64,000 nucleotides of DNA from Clostridiales bacterium. Lineage in GTDB: Bacteria; Bacillota; Clostridia; Peptostreptococcales; Acidaminobacteraceae. The notes beneath the pieces were generated by a model, which was given only the letters and a program-made list of their open reading frames with translations, had not been told where the DNA came from and ran no database searches. The DNA lies in contig JAEIOD010000006.1 in NCBI GenBank assembly GCA_016342415.1, positions 1 through 64,000 of the forward strand, given 5' to 3'. The position numbers and the translations under genes are program-made. This document shows, in pieces, positions 17,549 to 26,677 of this stretch; positions within the stretch are counted from its first letter, which is position 1, and each line of letters opens with the position of its first letter.

Positions 17549-19864
17549 CTAATCTTTTTTTTGTATTGCCTTAATTGCCGTTAGAACTTTTTCAGCAGTT
17601 AAAGGCATGGTATTTAAACGAATACCGGTTGCATCATATATAGCATTCGCAATAGCTGGAGCTGAGGGTACCATAGCAGGTTCAGCAACCCCCCTAGCAC
17701 CAAAAGGTCCTGTTTCTTCAGGATTCTCAACAAATTTTATAATCATCTCTGGCATATCATCCGCTGTGGGGATTTTATAATCCACAAAGGATGGATTCAT
17801 CACTTTACCATCTTTTAACATCAGTTCTTCAAAAAGGGCTGTACCCATTCCTTGAACAATTGCACCTTCAATTTGACCTTCCAACAACTGTGGATTCATC
17901 ACTTTTCCGACATCAAAACATGAAGCTACCTTTAGTACTTTTGTTTGTCCGGTTTCTAGATCGACTTCAACTTCAACGCCTTGAACACCATACGTCCAAA
18001 ATACAACAGGATGGTCTCCTAGACCGGTCTTCTTGTCAGCATTTCTTATATTTGGTGGTATAAAAGAACCCCTACCTATAATGGGTCCATGTATCGCTGA
18101 ACCATCATCAAAATTCAATCCAATTGCCAAATCAGCAATGGCTACTTTTTTATCTGGATATATTTTTGAAACCACATACCCATCTTTTAGTTCCAAGTCG
18201 CGTTTATAAACACCTAATTTGATCTGAGACAGTTCTAACAGTTGATCTCTAGCATCCTTTGCTGCTTCAACCACTGCACGACCAGCTGAATAAGTAATTC
18301 TTGATGCCACAGTTTGCCATTCATACGGTGTATGATCCGTGTCACCTGTTTTGATAGTGATTTTTTCAGGTGAAATAGACAATACCTCTGCTGCAATTTG
18401 TGTCATGACAGTATCAGACCCTTGACCGATATCTTGTGCACTGACCAGCAAGTGTGCTGATCCATCTTCATTTAGTTTGATAATGGCTGAAGAGGCTGCA
18501 TTGTTAGGCATCGATGGTGCTTTCCAGCCACAGGCGATACCTTTACCTCTCACTTTATTTGGTTTAGAAGGTTTCGATTTTTCATTTAGTTTAATATCAA
18601 TCGAAACTTGTTCCAAACATTCCTGAAGTCCCGATTGACTCACCACTTCTCCCGTACCCGTTGTACCACCAGGTTTCATACCATTGATTCTTCTAATGTC
18701 AACGGGTGAAATACCCAACTTTTCTGCGATAATATCTAAATTTTGCTCTATACCAAAATGAATCTCACACATACCGAATCCACGGTAAGGTCCCCCAACA
18801 GGGTGATTGGTATAAACACAATACGAGTCAGTCCATACATTTTCAATGTCATACGGTCCCGCAGAAGCATACCCTGCCGCTTTTGCAATGTTTACACCAT
18901 ACTCATTGTAAGCACCACCATCCCATATAAATTCATTTTGCACTGCAATTATTTTACCGTCTTTGTTAACACCGGTTTTAATCGTCGCGTGTAATCCTTG
19001 ACGAACATATGCGTTTTGAAACTCATCTTCTCTTGAATACGTCAGCTTAATAGGACGACCCGGATTCCTTTTTGCAAGCGGCACCAAAATACCTTCCAAG
19101 GTTGTACCTGCTTTAGAACCAAAGCCTCCACCAACTGCCGGTGATAAAACTCTCAGTTTATTCAAAGGAATGTCAAAAGCTTCAGATAACGCTTGTCTCA
19201 CTGCATAAGGCGATTGACAGGATGCCCATATTGTACAAGTGCCATCTAGATCCATTTGAGCAATAGCGGTATGCGGCTCTATTGGAACGTGTTGGACATG
19301 GGGTACATAAAATTTATTTTCAACTGTGTAATCTGCATTTTCAAACGCTTGAGGTGCATCACCTTTTCGAAGAGTGTAATGATTTGAGATATTCGATCCT
19401 GGTTTAGGATAGAAGACCGGTACCCATTTATAATCTCCTAGATCTGGATGAACCAAGGGCGAACCTGGCTTCATGCCTTCTTTTGCATTAGTAACCGCTG
19501 GTAGTACCTCGTACTCAACATCTATTAACTTAAGTGCACGCTGGGCGATTTCTTCGGAAATTGCAGCAACGGCCACAACTGCTTCACCTCTGTATCTTGC
19601 TTTACCAACTGCCAAAAAATTCTTATCTTCTAAATACAGTCCACCTCTTTTTTCAAAGTGCTCTCCAGTGATAACATCTTTAACACCTTTATAAGCCAAC
19701 GCTTTATCGATATCTATCTTAACAATCCTGGCATGTGGATGTGGACTTCTTTTAACCGCAGCATATAACATTCTAGACATTTTAATATCATCAACGTATT
19801 TTAAAGCGCCTGTTACTTTTTTGATACCATCAACTCTTTTTACGCTTTTACCTACAAATTTCAC
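17549..19864 (-). CDS. Molybdenum hydroxylase, Mo-cofactor-binding large subunit
   Basis: This is the catalytic subunit of a xanthine-dehydrogenase-family enzyme, which hydroxylates a carbon next to nitrogen in a heterocycle using water. The 771-residue protein has the N-terminal aldehyde oxidase/xanthine dehydrogenase hammerhead domain (residues about 15-130), the GGGFGSK loop (245-251), the PYRGFG loop with Arg361 and the cofactor-site segment GARGVAEPA with the likely catalytic Glu728. The start is GTG at 19864 behind an AAGGGGGG site. It follows the Fe-S and FAD genes. Substrate could be a purine, a pyrimidine or another azaheterocycle. The yqeB/yqeC neighbours suggest a selenium-containing cofactor, not selenocysteine. 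Confidence 0.9.
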   Translation of the reverse strand: MKFVGKSVKRVDGIKKVTGALKYVDDIKMSRMLYAAVKRSPHPHARIVKIDIDKALAYKGVKDVITGEHFEKRGGLYLEDKNFLAVGKARYRGEAVVAVAAISEEIAQRALKLIDVEYEVLPAVTNAKEGMKPGSPLVHPDLGDYKWVPVFYPKPGSNISNHYTLRKGDAPQAFENADYTVENKFYVPHVQHVPIEPHTAIAQMDLDGTCTIWASCQSPYAVRQALSEAFDIPLNKLRVLSPAVGGGFGSKAGTTLEGILVPLAKRNPGRPIKLTYSREDEFQNAYVRQGLHATIKTGVNKDGKIIAVQNEFIWDGGAYNEYGVNIAKAAGYASAGPYDIENVWTDSYCVYTNHPVGGPYRGFGMCEIHFGIEQNLDIIAEKLGISPVDIRRINGMKPGGTTGTGEVVSQSGLQECLEQVSIDIKLNEKSKPSKPNKVRGKGIACGWKAPSMPNNAASSAIIKLNEDGSAHLLVSAQDIGQGSDTVMTQIAAEVLSISPEKITIKTGDTDHTPYEWQTVASRITYSAGRAVVEAAKDARDQLLELSQIKLGVYKRDLELKDGYVVSKIYPDKKVAIADLAIGLNFDDGSAIHGPIIGRGSFIPPNIRNADKKTGLGDHPVVFWTYGVQGVEVEVDLETGQTKVLKVASCFDVGKVMNPQLLEGQIEGAIVQGMGTALFEELMLKDGKVMNPSFVDYKIPTADDMPEMIIKFVENPEETGPFGARGVAEPAMVPSAPAIANAIYDATGIRLNTMPLTAEKVLTAIKAIQKKD

Positions 19865-19875
19865 GTCGTCCCCCC

Positions 19876-20346
19876 TTACGCATTATTGTTTTCAGCCACA
19901 AATTGAATGGCTTCGATTATTTTTTTATATCCTGTACAACGACATAAGTTGCCACTGATGCCTTCTTTGATCTCTTCAACAGTCGGATTAGGATTTTCAT
20001 TTAAAAGTACTTTTGCTGTCATAATCATACCTGGAGTGCAATACCCACATTGCAGTGCTGCATTTTCTATGAATGATACTTGCAAAGGATCAAGCACACC
20101 ACCAACTGCAAGCCCTTCAATGGTTGTTATATCACACCCATTTGCCTCTACTGCCAATACCAAACATGCATTGACAGCTCTGCCATCCATGATAATTGTA
20201 CAAGCACCACATTCACCTGCACCACAGCCCTCTTTAGCGCCTGTTAAATCAAACTCCTCTCTTATCATATGTAATAATGTTATATGTGTATCAACCGCAT
20301 GTTCAATCTCTTCACCATTTAATGTAAAATTTATGATAACCTTCAT
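19876..20346 (-). CDS. Molybdenum hydroxylase, [2Fe-2S] subunit
   Basis: The small electron-transfer subunit of the hydroxylase. The 156-residue protein has a plant-type ferredoxin cluster motif (Cys41, Cys46, Cys49, Cys61 in CGAGECGACT...C) and the C-terminal cluster motif of the family (Cys100, Cys103, Cys135, Cys137 in CGYCTPGM...CRCTGY). All eight ligands are present, so it should be functional. Length is usual for the CoxS class. It lies ten bases after the FAD subunit gene and 11 bases before the large subunit. Confidence 0.93.
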   Translation of the reverse strand: MKVIINFTLNGEEIEHAVDTHITLLHMIREEFDLTGAKEGCGAGECGACTIIMDGRAVNACLVLAVEANGCDITTIEGLAVGGVLDPLQVSFIENAALQCGYCTPGMIMTAKVLLNENPNPTVEEIKEGISGNLCRCTGYKKIIEAIQFVAENNNA

Positions 20347-20356
20347 TACATACCTC

Positions 20357-21184
20357 CTATAACCATTCCAATAAAGAATTTCTCAACATCACTTTCACCA
20401 TTTCACGCCTATAACCTTCAGTCGCTCTCAAGTCACTAATTGGTTTTACTTCTTTTGATGCCATTAAACATGCTTCGTCAATCAGATTTTTGGTCAGAGT
20501 TTTACCCTTAAGAAAAGCCTCTGTCTTTTCAAGTCTTATTGGTGTTGGTGCTACAGCACCACAACTGATGTTGTAAACGTCGTCCTTTTTTATAACCGTA
20601 GAACAAACCGTCGAAAGATCAACTTCCTTACGTCTGGATGTTTTTGTAAATATCCCCAGTACGTCATTATCTTCAAATGAGATTCCTGTTACAATTTCGC
20701 CATGTTGTAATACCGTTTTTCTAACAAATACAAAAAAATCGGATAACAAGATTGTTCTTTCACCAGCAGCGCTATACACATGAACTTTCGCATCTAGTGC
20801 CAGTAAAGGTGTTGCAGTATCCGCGAGAGGTGAAGCATTACATATATTGCCAACACACGTCGCTCGATTTCTGACTTGTTTTGAGCCTATAGAAAGTGCA
20901 GCTTGTGCTAGAAACGGGTACTTTTTCTGAATGATTGGATGTAATCCCAAATCATTTAACAATACAGTCCCACCTATCATCACACGTTTGTTTTGAAATA
21001 TTATCTTATCTAAACTATCAATTTTTTTGATATCAACTAAACAATCTGCGTTCAAAAGACAATCTCGCATACGTACGATGATGTCTGTGCCACCGTTTAG
21101 AATAAAAGCCTTTTCACCTTTTTCATTTAGAATATCTACAGCTTTTTTTAAAGTTGTTGGTGCAAAGTACTCAAATCTATTCAT
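20357..21184 (-). CDS. Molybdenum hydroxylase, FAD-binding subunit
   Basis: The medium subunit passes electrons from the iron-sulfur clusters to the acceptor through FAD. The 275-residue protein has the FAD-binding signatures LNGGTDIIVRMRD and RNRATCVGNICNASPLADTATPLL, and the CO-dehydrogenase flavoprotein C-terminal domain. The ATG at 21184 is chosen because GGAGGG lies four bases upstream; the in-frame ATG at 21196 overlaps that site. It is the first gene of the minus-strand hydroxylase operon, facing the VWA gene across a 325-bp divergent region. Confidence 0.9.
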   Translation of the reverse strand: MNRFEYFAPTTLKKAVDILNEKGEKAFILNGGTDIIVRMRDCLLNADCLVDIKKIDSLDKIIFQNKRVMIGGTVLLNDLGLHPIIQKKYPFLAQAALSIGSKQVRNRATCVGNICNASPLADTATPLLALDAKVHVYSAAGERTILLSDFFVFVRKTVLQHGEIVTGISFEDNDVLGIFTKTSRRKEVDLSTVCSTVIKKDDVYNISCGAVAPTPIRLEKTEAFLKGKTLTKNLIDEACLMASKEVKPISDLRATEGYRREMVKVMLRNSLLEWL

Positions 21185-21509
21185 ATTTCCCTCCATATAA
21201 TTATAAAAGTTAAAGCTTATATCTATTTGTAAAAACTGTATAATACACAGTTTAAATCACTCTTTTGGTACTCTAATATGGTTCCATCTTTAATTGTGCG
21301 AAAATTCCAAAAACTCTTCTATTCTATTATAATCTGTAATCGCATCACTCTGTTTGTTGTAATTAACCAAATATTCTGATAATATCACATATCTATTTAG
21401 TACCCAGTTACAATACAGTTTATTCTGTGCAACTTATAAATAAAAACATTTGTAAAAATTTTATTTACGATATAAGAAATGGAGTATAATTAGTATATGG
21501 AGGTGCTGT
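21185..21509. promoter_or_regulatory. Divergent promoter region, hydroxylase and VWA/MoxR operons
   Basis: This 325-bp spacer must drive both operons. A TATAAT at 21485-21490 is 20 bases before the plus-strand start, without a good -35. Near the minus-strand start lies the dyad AAACTGT-N7-ACAGTTT (21233-21253); the half site ACAGTTT recurs at 21415-21421, followed by CTGT. These are candidate regulator sites, possibly for the PucR protein. Confidence 0.45.
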
Positions 21510-23549
21510 ATGTCAAACTTATACGTTGAACATAATGCTTTGGATTCAATTCTATTCTACGATTTAATCAATAGTTCCGTATTACTAAAAAGATACCAAA
21601 AAGAAGGCACGCATCACTTTGACGATTTTGATTCATTACTCCAAGATGTTTTCCATATCCATTTCAAACACACCATTTATTTAGCCCGTCCGATATCAAT
21701 TACAGTGAATTATGAAATTATTCATGAGATGCTTCAAATCAGTCAGATTTTAAGTTTACGAAAAAGAACTGTCGGTTCACTTTATAATACTTATTTGGCA
21801 TTCAAACTCATCATCGATGGATTGTTCGAATCATTAAGAGGTCGATCGTTGATTCAAGATATCGTAGATACTCTTGACACACTAAATACCATGAACGCTC
21901 TAAAAGGTTTTGTAGATAAGTTAATGGAAATGTCCGTTACAATAGATTTAAAGAGTATCTTGTCCAAAAATGAGCAAACGCTACTTATAAAATACGTAGA
22001 ACTTCTCAATGATAACAACACAATTTCCATTACTGAAAATAAATGGTTCAAAAGTCTCATCGATGAACTGTATAACGATTCAGAACCATTAGGCAAAACT
22101 CTTTTTCAGAAGGCAATCAAAACAGCTTTAGACAGGAGCACAATCGAAGAAAACAGCTCAGCACTAGAAACACTCTTAGAAAACTTACTGAGTCAACAAG
22201 AAGATGAACTCAATAACGATGCTCTTGAAGCTCAAACAGAGATAGAAAAAAACGATAGGGAAACAAGTGACGATTTTAAGGAGCATCTAAAAGATGAATT
22301 AGAAGAAAAGTTTGCTCCTTATCTCAAAGAACAATTCTTATCAAAAGGACAGAAACACCCCAGTCAGAAACGTTTGATTTCTGAGTTAGACACTTCAGAT
22401 CCAAGCAACAAGAACATTATTAGAGATGGTAAAACAAGCACTTCAGAACAGGCAATTCAACATACTGTACACAAGATATCCAGTACTCAGGAAAATCGAC
22501 TTAGACAAAAGCAATTTGGCCATTCATCAACGACGGACCTTTCAAGCCATATTAAGATACCCTTTTCAGATGATGACTTCAAATTACTTGAGAAAAATTT
22601 GAAAACTATGATTAAAAAGTTGAACTTGCCCAGAATCTTTTCTCAAGCCATAGAAAGTGTTGATGCATTTAATAACACTACAAAAATTCTAGGCATCAAA
22701 GAAAACTCTCTTGACAATTTAACCTTTGACGAAATTATTAAGATGCATAAAAGATATATACAACCCTCGTTTGTGAAATTTGTAAATAAGGTTGGAAAAA
22801 ACAAACTCTATGCCAGCCGGATTCAATATAAAAAAAAGAAAGAACATTCCATTCCAATTGATAAAATCAACAGTTCACACAATCTCGACTTGTTAATCGA
22901 GGATGAATATATTGGATTGGCCTTGGGAATCGAAGCATTTGAAAACGACTTTTACGATCGATATTTACGTGATGATTTGCTGACAATTGACATGATTCGA
23001 AAGTACGATAAAAGAAAAGGACCCATCATCTTATGTTACGACGGATCAGGCTCTATGGAAGGTGCTAAAATCCATGAAACTCAAAGTCATATTTTGGCCA
23101 TCATTGAAATTGCCAAAATTCAAAAGAGACACTTAGTTTTAATTCAATTTGCATCAGCCTCTGAACCTTTATATATCAAAGAAATCAATCCATCAAAAAT
23201 CACAGCTCAAGATGTACTTGATGTGCTTGATGAATTCATATGCGGTGGTACTGATTTTGAAAAACCGTTATCAAAAGCCATCGAATTTATTAAGGCAGAC
23301 CAACACAAAAAATCCGATATCCTTTTTATCACAGATGGTCAATGTGAAATCAGAGAAGCCTTTAAAAAGACTTTTCTACAACTGAAAAAACAAAGAGATT
23401 TTAAACTATATACCATCATCATGCATGCGTATACATATCATGATTATGGTGATATCGGAGACATATCCGATGAAGTATTGGAAATTAAAGGACGAGACAT
23501 CGGGAATTGGAATGAAGCAACCAATAAAAAACTCTACTCACTGATTTAG
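21510..23549 (+). CDS. VWA-domain protein, ViaA/CoxE-like
   Basis: The 679-residue protein has a long helical, charged N-terminal region and a C-terminal von Willebrand A domain. The metal-ion-dependent adhesion motif DGSGS is at 511-515, followed by GGTDF and a DILFITDG strand. ViaA and CoxE proteins pair with MoxR-type AAA ATPases and act as adaptors in metalloenzyme maturation. Here the ATPase gene follows after six bases. The position divergent from a molybdenum hydroxylase operon recalls coxD/coxE next to CO dehydrogenase genes and suggests a role in cofactor insertion. A GGAGGTG site precedes the ATG. Confidence 0.82.
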   Translation: MSNLYVEHNALDSILFYDLINSSVLLKRYQKEGTHHFDDFDSLLQDVFHIHFKHTIYLARPISITVNYEIIHEMLQISQILSLRKRTVGSLYNTYLAFKLIIDGLFESLRGRSLIQDIVDTLDTLNTMNALKGFVDKLMEMSVTIDLKSILSKNEQTLLIKYVELLNDNNTISITENKWFKSLIDELYNDSEPLGKTLFQKAIKTALDRSTIEENSSALETLLENLLSQQEDELNNDALEAQTEIEKNDRETSDDFKEHLKDELEEKFAPYLKEQFLSKGQKHPSQKRLISELDTSDPSNKNIIRDGKTSTSEQAIQHTVHKISSTQENRLRQKQFGHSSTTDLSSHIKIPFSDDDFKLLEKNLKTMIKKLNLPRIFSQAIESVDAFNNTTKILGIKENSLDNLTFDEIIKMHKRYIQPSFVKFVNKVGKNKLYASRIQYKKKKEHSIPIDKINSSHNLDLLIEDEYIGLALGIEAFENDFYDRYLRDDLLTIDMIRKYDKRKGPIILCYDGSGSMEGAKIHETQSHILAIIEIAKIQKRHLVLIQFASASEPLYIKEINPSKITAQDVLDVLDEFICGGTDFEKPLSKAIEFIKADQHKKSDILFITDGQCEIREAFKKTFLQLKKQRDFKLYTIIMHAYTYHDYGDIGDISDEVLEIKGRDIGNWNEATNKKLYSLI

Positions 23550-23555
23550 GAGAAA

Positions 23556-24767
23556 ATGATGGATAAAAAGAAACTAAAAAAGATCAGTCAAACCTTACAT
23601 CAAATCAACGACTTCATCAACTCACAGTATTATGAAGTTGAAGATTATACACTTTGTATTTTATTGTCCATGATTTCTAGGACCAATATGATTGCACTTG
23701 GTCAGCCTGGCATTGCAAAATCTGCAATTTTAAGAACTTTTGTTGACGCCATCGATTTTGAAGATTTGGAAGGTACACCCTATTTTCATATTCAAATGGG
23801 TTCTGATATCTCACCCAACAATGTTTTTGGTGCTCCTGATATCGAGTATTTTAAAAAGAACGGTATCATCAAAAGACATTACAAAGGATTTCTCCCTGAT
23901 GCCGTCATTGCATTTTGTTCCGAGTTTTACCGTGTGAATGATCAGGTGGCAAACTCCGGTCTGCTCACCATACTTAATGAGGGTGAGTTTAAAAACGGTA
24001 CTGATACTGTCAAAACAAAGCTCCGTTTTTTTATGGCTGACACAAATTTCTTTCCAAAACAAGTTGATGATTTGGATGTAGAAGAAACCGATTTAAAACT
24101 TCAGGCACTGCATGACAGATTTCTTTCTCGTGTTTTTGTGAAACCTTTAGTGGATACCGAGAACAAACTGAAAATGATCCTTATGGACAACTCACTTAAA
24201 AGCGAGTTTAAAATATCCATTTATGATATCATCTATATCCAGGACCATCTTTACATGATAGAAATTGGAGAGGATATTGCTAGATTGATGATTGATATAG
24301 CGAGCGAACTAGAAACAAAACATAATATTTTCATTTCACCAAGACGTTTGAAACTCAGCGGTAACTTAGTTCGAGCACATGCGCTTTATAACAACAGAGA
24401 TTATTGTTTAACAGATGATTTGATTGCACTCCAATTTACATTCTGGCAGAAGGAAGAGGATTTACTCAAAGTACAGGATTTAATATTTGAAAAGATGGAT
24501 TTACCCAATATCAATGCGGAAAAATATTTATCTTTGTTATCCTCTATACAGGAGGAACTGGATAGAAATATCAACAATCATAGAGATTTCTATGAAAACG
24601 ATACGGATACCCTTTATGAACAAGCCATCAGTAATATAATGACTCTAATGGAACGTATAGAACTTGAATATCCTCAAAAAGAGAAATACGACACTATCGT
24701 AAACTGTTTTAATCAGATAGACAGGTCTTATCAAAGGCTCATGCAAGAAAGAGCTTTACTAAAATAA
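23556..24767 (+). CDS. MoxR/RavA-family AAA+ ATPase with odd Walker B
   Basis: MoxR-class AAA ATPases act as chaperones with VWA partners. The 403-residue protein has Walker A GQPGIAKS (49-56), a sensor-1 Asn (ADTN, 161-164), the pre-sensor segment NSGLLTILNEGEFKNG and Arg-finger-type residues in HDRFLSRV. The Walker B position reads VIAFCSEFYR (117-126), so the usual Asp before the Glu is Ser. The catalytic-type Glu is retained. ATP hydrolysis may be weak or metal binding different. The C-terminal half is helical. The gene is translationally close to the VWA gene and ends at a strong terminator. Confidence 0.83.
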   Translation: MMDKKKLKKISQTLHQINDFINSQYYEVEDYTLCILLSMISRTNMIALGQPGIAKSAILRTFVDAIDFEDLEGTPYFHIQMGSDISPNNVFGAPDIEYFKKNGIIKRHYKGFLPDAVIAFCSEFYRVNDQVANSGLLTILNEGEFKNGTDTVKTKLRFFMADTNFFPKQVDDLDVEETDLKLQALHDRFLSRVFVKPLVDTENKLKMILMDNSLKSEFKISIYDIIYIQDHLYMIEIGEDIARLMIDIASELETKHNIFISPRRLKLSGNLVRAHALYNNRDYCLTDDLIALQFTFWQKEEDLLKVQDLIFEKMDLPNINAEKYLSLLSSIQEELDRNINNHRDFYENDTDTLYEQAISNIMTLMERIELEYPQKEKYDTIVNCFNQIDRSYQRLMQERALLK

Positions 24768-24775
24768 ACTAAGAA

Positions 24776-24811
24776 AAACACCAACCAAAGCGACTTCGGT
24801 TGGTGTTTTTT
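24776..24811. terminator. Bidirectional terminator
   Basis: AACACCAACC pairs with GGTTGGTGTT around a GC-containing loop, with A-run and T-run flanks. It serves the convergent MoxR (plus) and amidase (minus) genes. Confidence 0.85.
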
Positions 24812-24813
24812 AA

Positions 24814-26277
24814 TTAAATTAGTGGTGCTTGACGAACTTTTGAAACTTTCTCATAAGCATATGCAATTTCAATTAAAATACCTTCACTAAAAGGTCTGCC
24901 CAGGATTTCCATGCCTATTGGCACACCAAGTTTTGCATCTTCAGTCGGATCACTAAATCCTGCGGGTACACATATGGATGGAAATCCAGTTACCGATGCC
25001 AAAACACCATTTCTTTCATTTTGTGATCCACCGACTTTACAGACCAGCTGCTTTTGATGCGGATAGACAATGGCATCCAATTGATACGATGCCATCAACT
25101 GCATCAGACGATTCTGAATCGCTGTTCTTTTAATCAGACGTTCATTATAAATCGATGTACCCGTTGAAAGCTCATTGGCTTTTTCTAAGTTTTCTTTGAT
25201 ACCTTCATGGTGTTTACCACTTGAAAGGATTTCTGAAACACTATGTACAGGTGCTATTTCAGGTAAGTCAGCTAAATAAGCATTCAAATGATCTTTCAAA
25301 TCATAGAGATGCACACTAACATTTTGTACAAGGTCGTAAGAATCAAATACCTCATCAAGATCAATCATGGTAGCCCCATTTTTTTCTAATATATTGATGG
25401 CTTTATACACTTCACGGGTTGTTGTCTGATGAATTTCTTTTTGACCGAAAAAGTCTTTTAGAATGCCAATTCTCTTATTTTCCAATCCTTTTTCATTTAA
25501 AAAGTCCATATACGATGGATTGGCTCGTCCCACCGACCAAGCCGTTTTAGGATCTTTTGAATCATAACCACATATGACATCTAATAACTTAGTGGCATCT
25601 TCAATGGTTCTAGCAATCGGTCCTATGACATCTTGAGTATTTGAATAGGGTACTACGCCAAACTTACTTATCAAACCAATGGTTGGACGGATCCCTACCA
25701 AACAATTTGCTGATGATGGTGATCGAATGGAATTAATGGTATCTGTTCCAATACCAATCAGTCCAAAGTTAGCAGCAACCGATGCACCAGTGCCGCCACT
25801 TGATCCACCTGGTGTACGAGTCAAATCATACGGGTTTAGCGTTTGACCTTGTATTGAACTAATCGTTTCACCCCAAATGGCAAATTCATGTAGATTCGTT
25901 TTTGCAATAATCAGAGCCCCTGCCTCTTTCATTCTTTTAACAATCGTAGCATCCTCATCTGAAAAGAATCCTTCAAGACTTTTACTGCCTGCGGTTGTGG
26001 GCATATCGAGGGTATGGACATTGTCCTTCAACAAAATAGCCACACCATGTAAAGGACCTTTTAATCCATGACTTTTATAATAGATATCCAAAGCTTCAGC
26101 TTCTTCAATAACATTTTCGTTGATGCAGATAATTGAATTTAATTTCGGACCTTGTTGGTCATAACTATATATTCTTTCTAAATAAGCTAAAACAAGTTTT
26201 TTAACCGTTAGCTCACCTGATTGTAATGCTTTATGGAATTTTTCTACAGTTAATTCCATGATATCAATTTTTTCCAT
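24814..26277 (-). CDS. Amidase-signature family hydrolase
   Basis: Amidase-signature enzymes hydrolyse amides with a Ser-cisSer-Lys triad. The 487-residue protein shows Lys84 in ILLKDN, the GGSSGGTGAS region with the cis-Ser at 159/160, and the nucleophile Ser183. The usual GTDTGGSIR around the nucleophile reads GTDTINSIRSPSS here, a variant I recall in some family branches. It is transcribed towards the MoxR gene and has AAAGGAG upstream of its ATG. The location next to the catabolic cluster makes a role in amide hydrolysis, such as of oxamate or malonamate, possible but unproven. It lacks the GatB/GatC neighbours expected for GatA. Confidence 0.82.
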   Translation of the reverse strand: MEKIDIMELTVEKFHKALQSGELTVKKLVLAYLERIYSYDQQGPKLNSIICINENVIEEAEALDIYYKSHGLKGPLHGVAILLKDNVHTLDMPTTAGSKSLEGFFSDEDATIVKRMKEAGALIIAKTNLHEFAIWGETISSIQGQTLNPYDLTRTPGGSSGGTGASVAANFGLIGIGTDTINSIRSPSSANCLVGIRPTIGLISKFGVVPYSNTQDVIGPIARTIEDATKLLDVICGYDSKDPKTAWSVGRANPSYMDFLNEKGLENKRIGILKDFFGQKEIHQTTTREVYKAINILEKNGATMIDLDEVFDSYDLVQNVSVHLYDLKDHLNAYLADLPEIAPVHSVSEILSSGKHHEGIKENLEKANELSTGTSIYNERLIKRTAIQNRLMQLMASYQLDAIVYPHQKQLVCKVGGSQNERNGVLASVTGFPSICVPAGFSDPTEDAKLGVPIGMEILGRPFSEGILIEIAYAYEKVSKVRQAPLI

Positions 26278-26677
26278 AGTCTTTCTCCTTTTAGTCGTCT
26301 ATATATAAATTCTTTACCATTTTTACCCTGAATCATTTGTCATCACTCACTAAAAAGATGGTATTACTTTTGTTAACCTACGATATGTACACAAGTGACC
26401 ACTCACTGATGCCGTTTCGTTAAAAATAAAGAATTCCATACAAACACCTTATCTGATGGCAGTTAAAGATTAGTAATCATCGTTTGTAACTTCTACTTCT
26501 ATAATACTCCAAAATAATGGTCAATAAATAATAATAATCACTGTTCATAAGGAAAGAATCTTCTTCATTTAATTACCATCCCAATTTTCTGTTATACTAT
26601 TAGTAAGTTGTTGTGGATTCTCTTATTTACATAAGGTAATCAAAGCATTAATCATAAAAATGAAAAGCGGGATAAGT
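26278..26677. other. Divergent intergenic region (400 bp)
   Basis: The spacer between the amidase (minus) and yqeC (plus). A TATACT at about 26594-26599 could be a -10 for yqeC. I see no repeat, operator or coding remnant. Confidence 0.4.

Noticed and set aside
17549-19864. Selenocysteine in the Mo subunit
   Set aside because: No in-frame TGA is needed; the selenium link comes only from yqeB and yqeC, which concern a labile cofactor.
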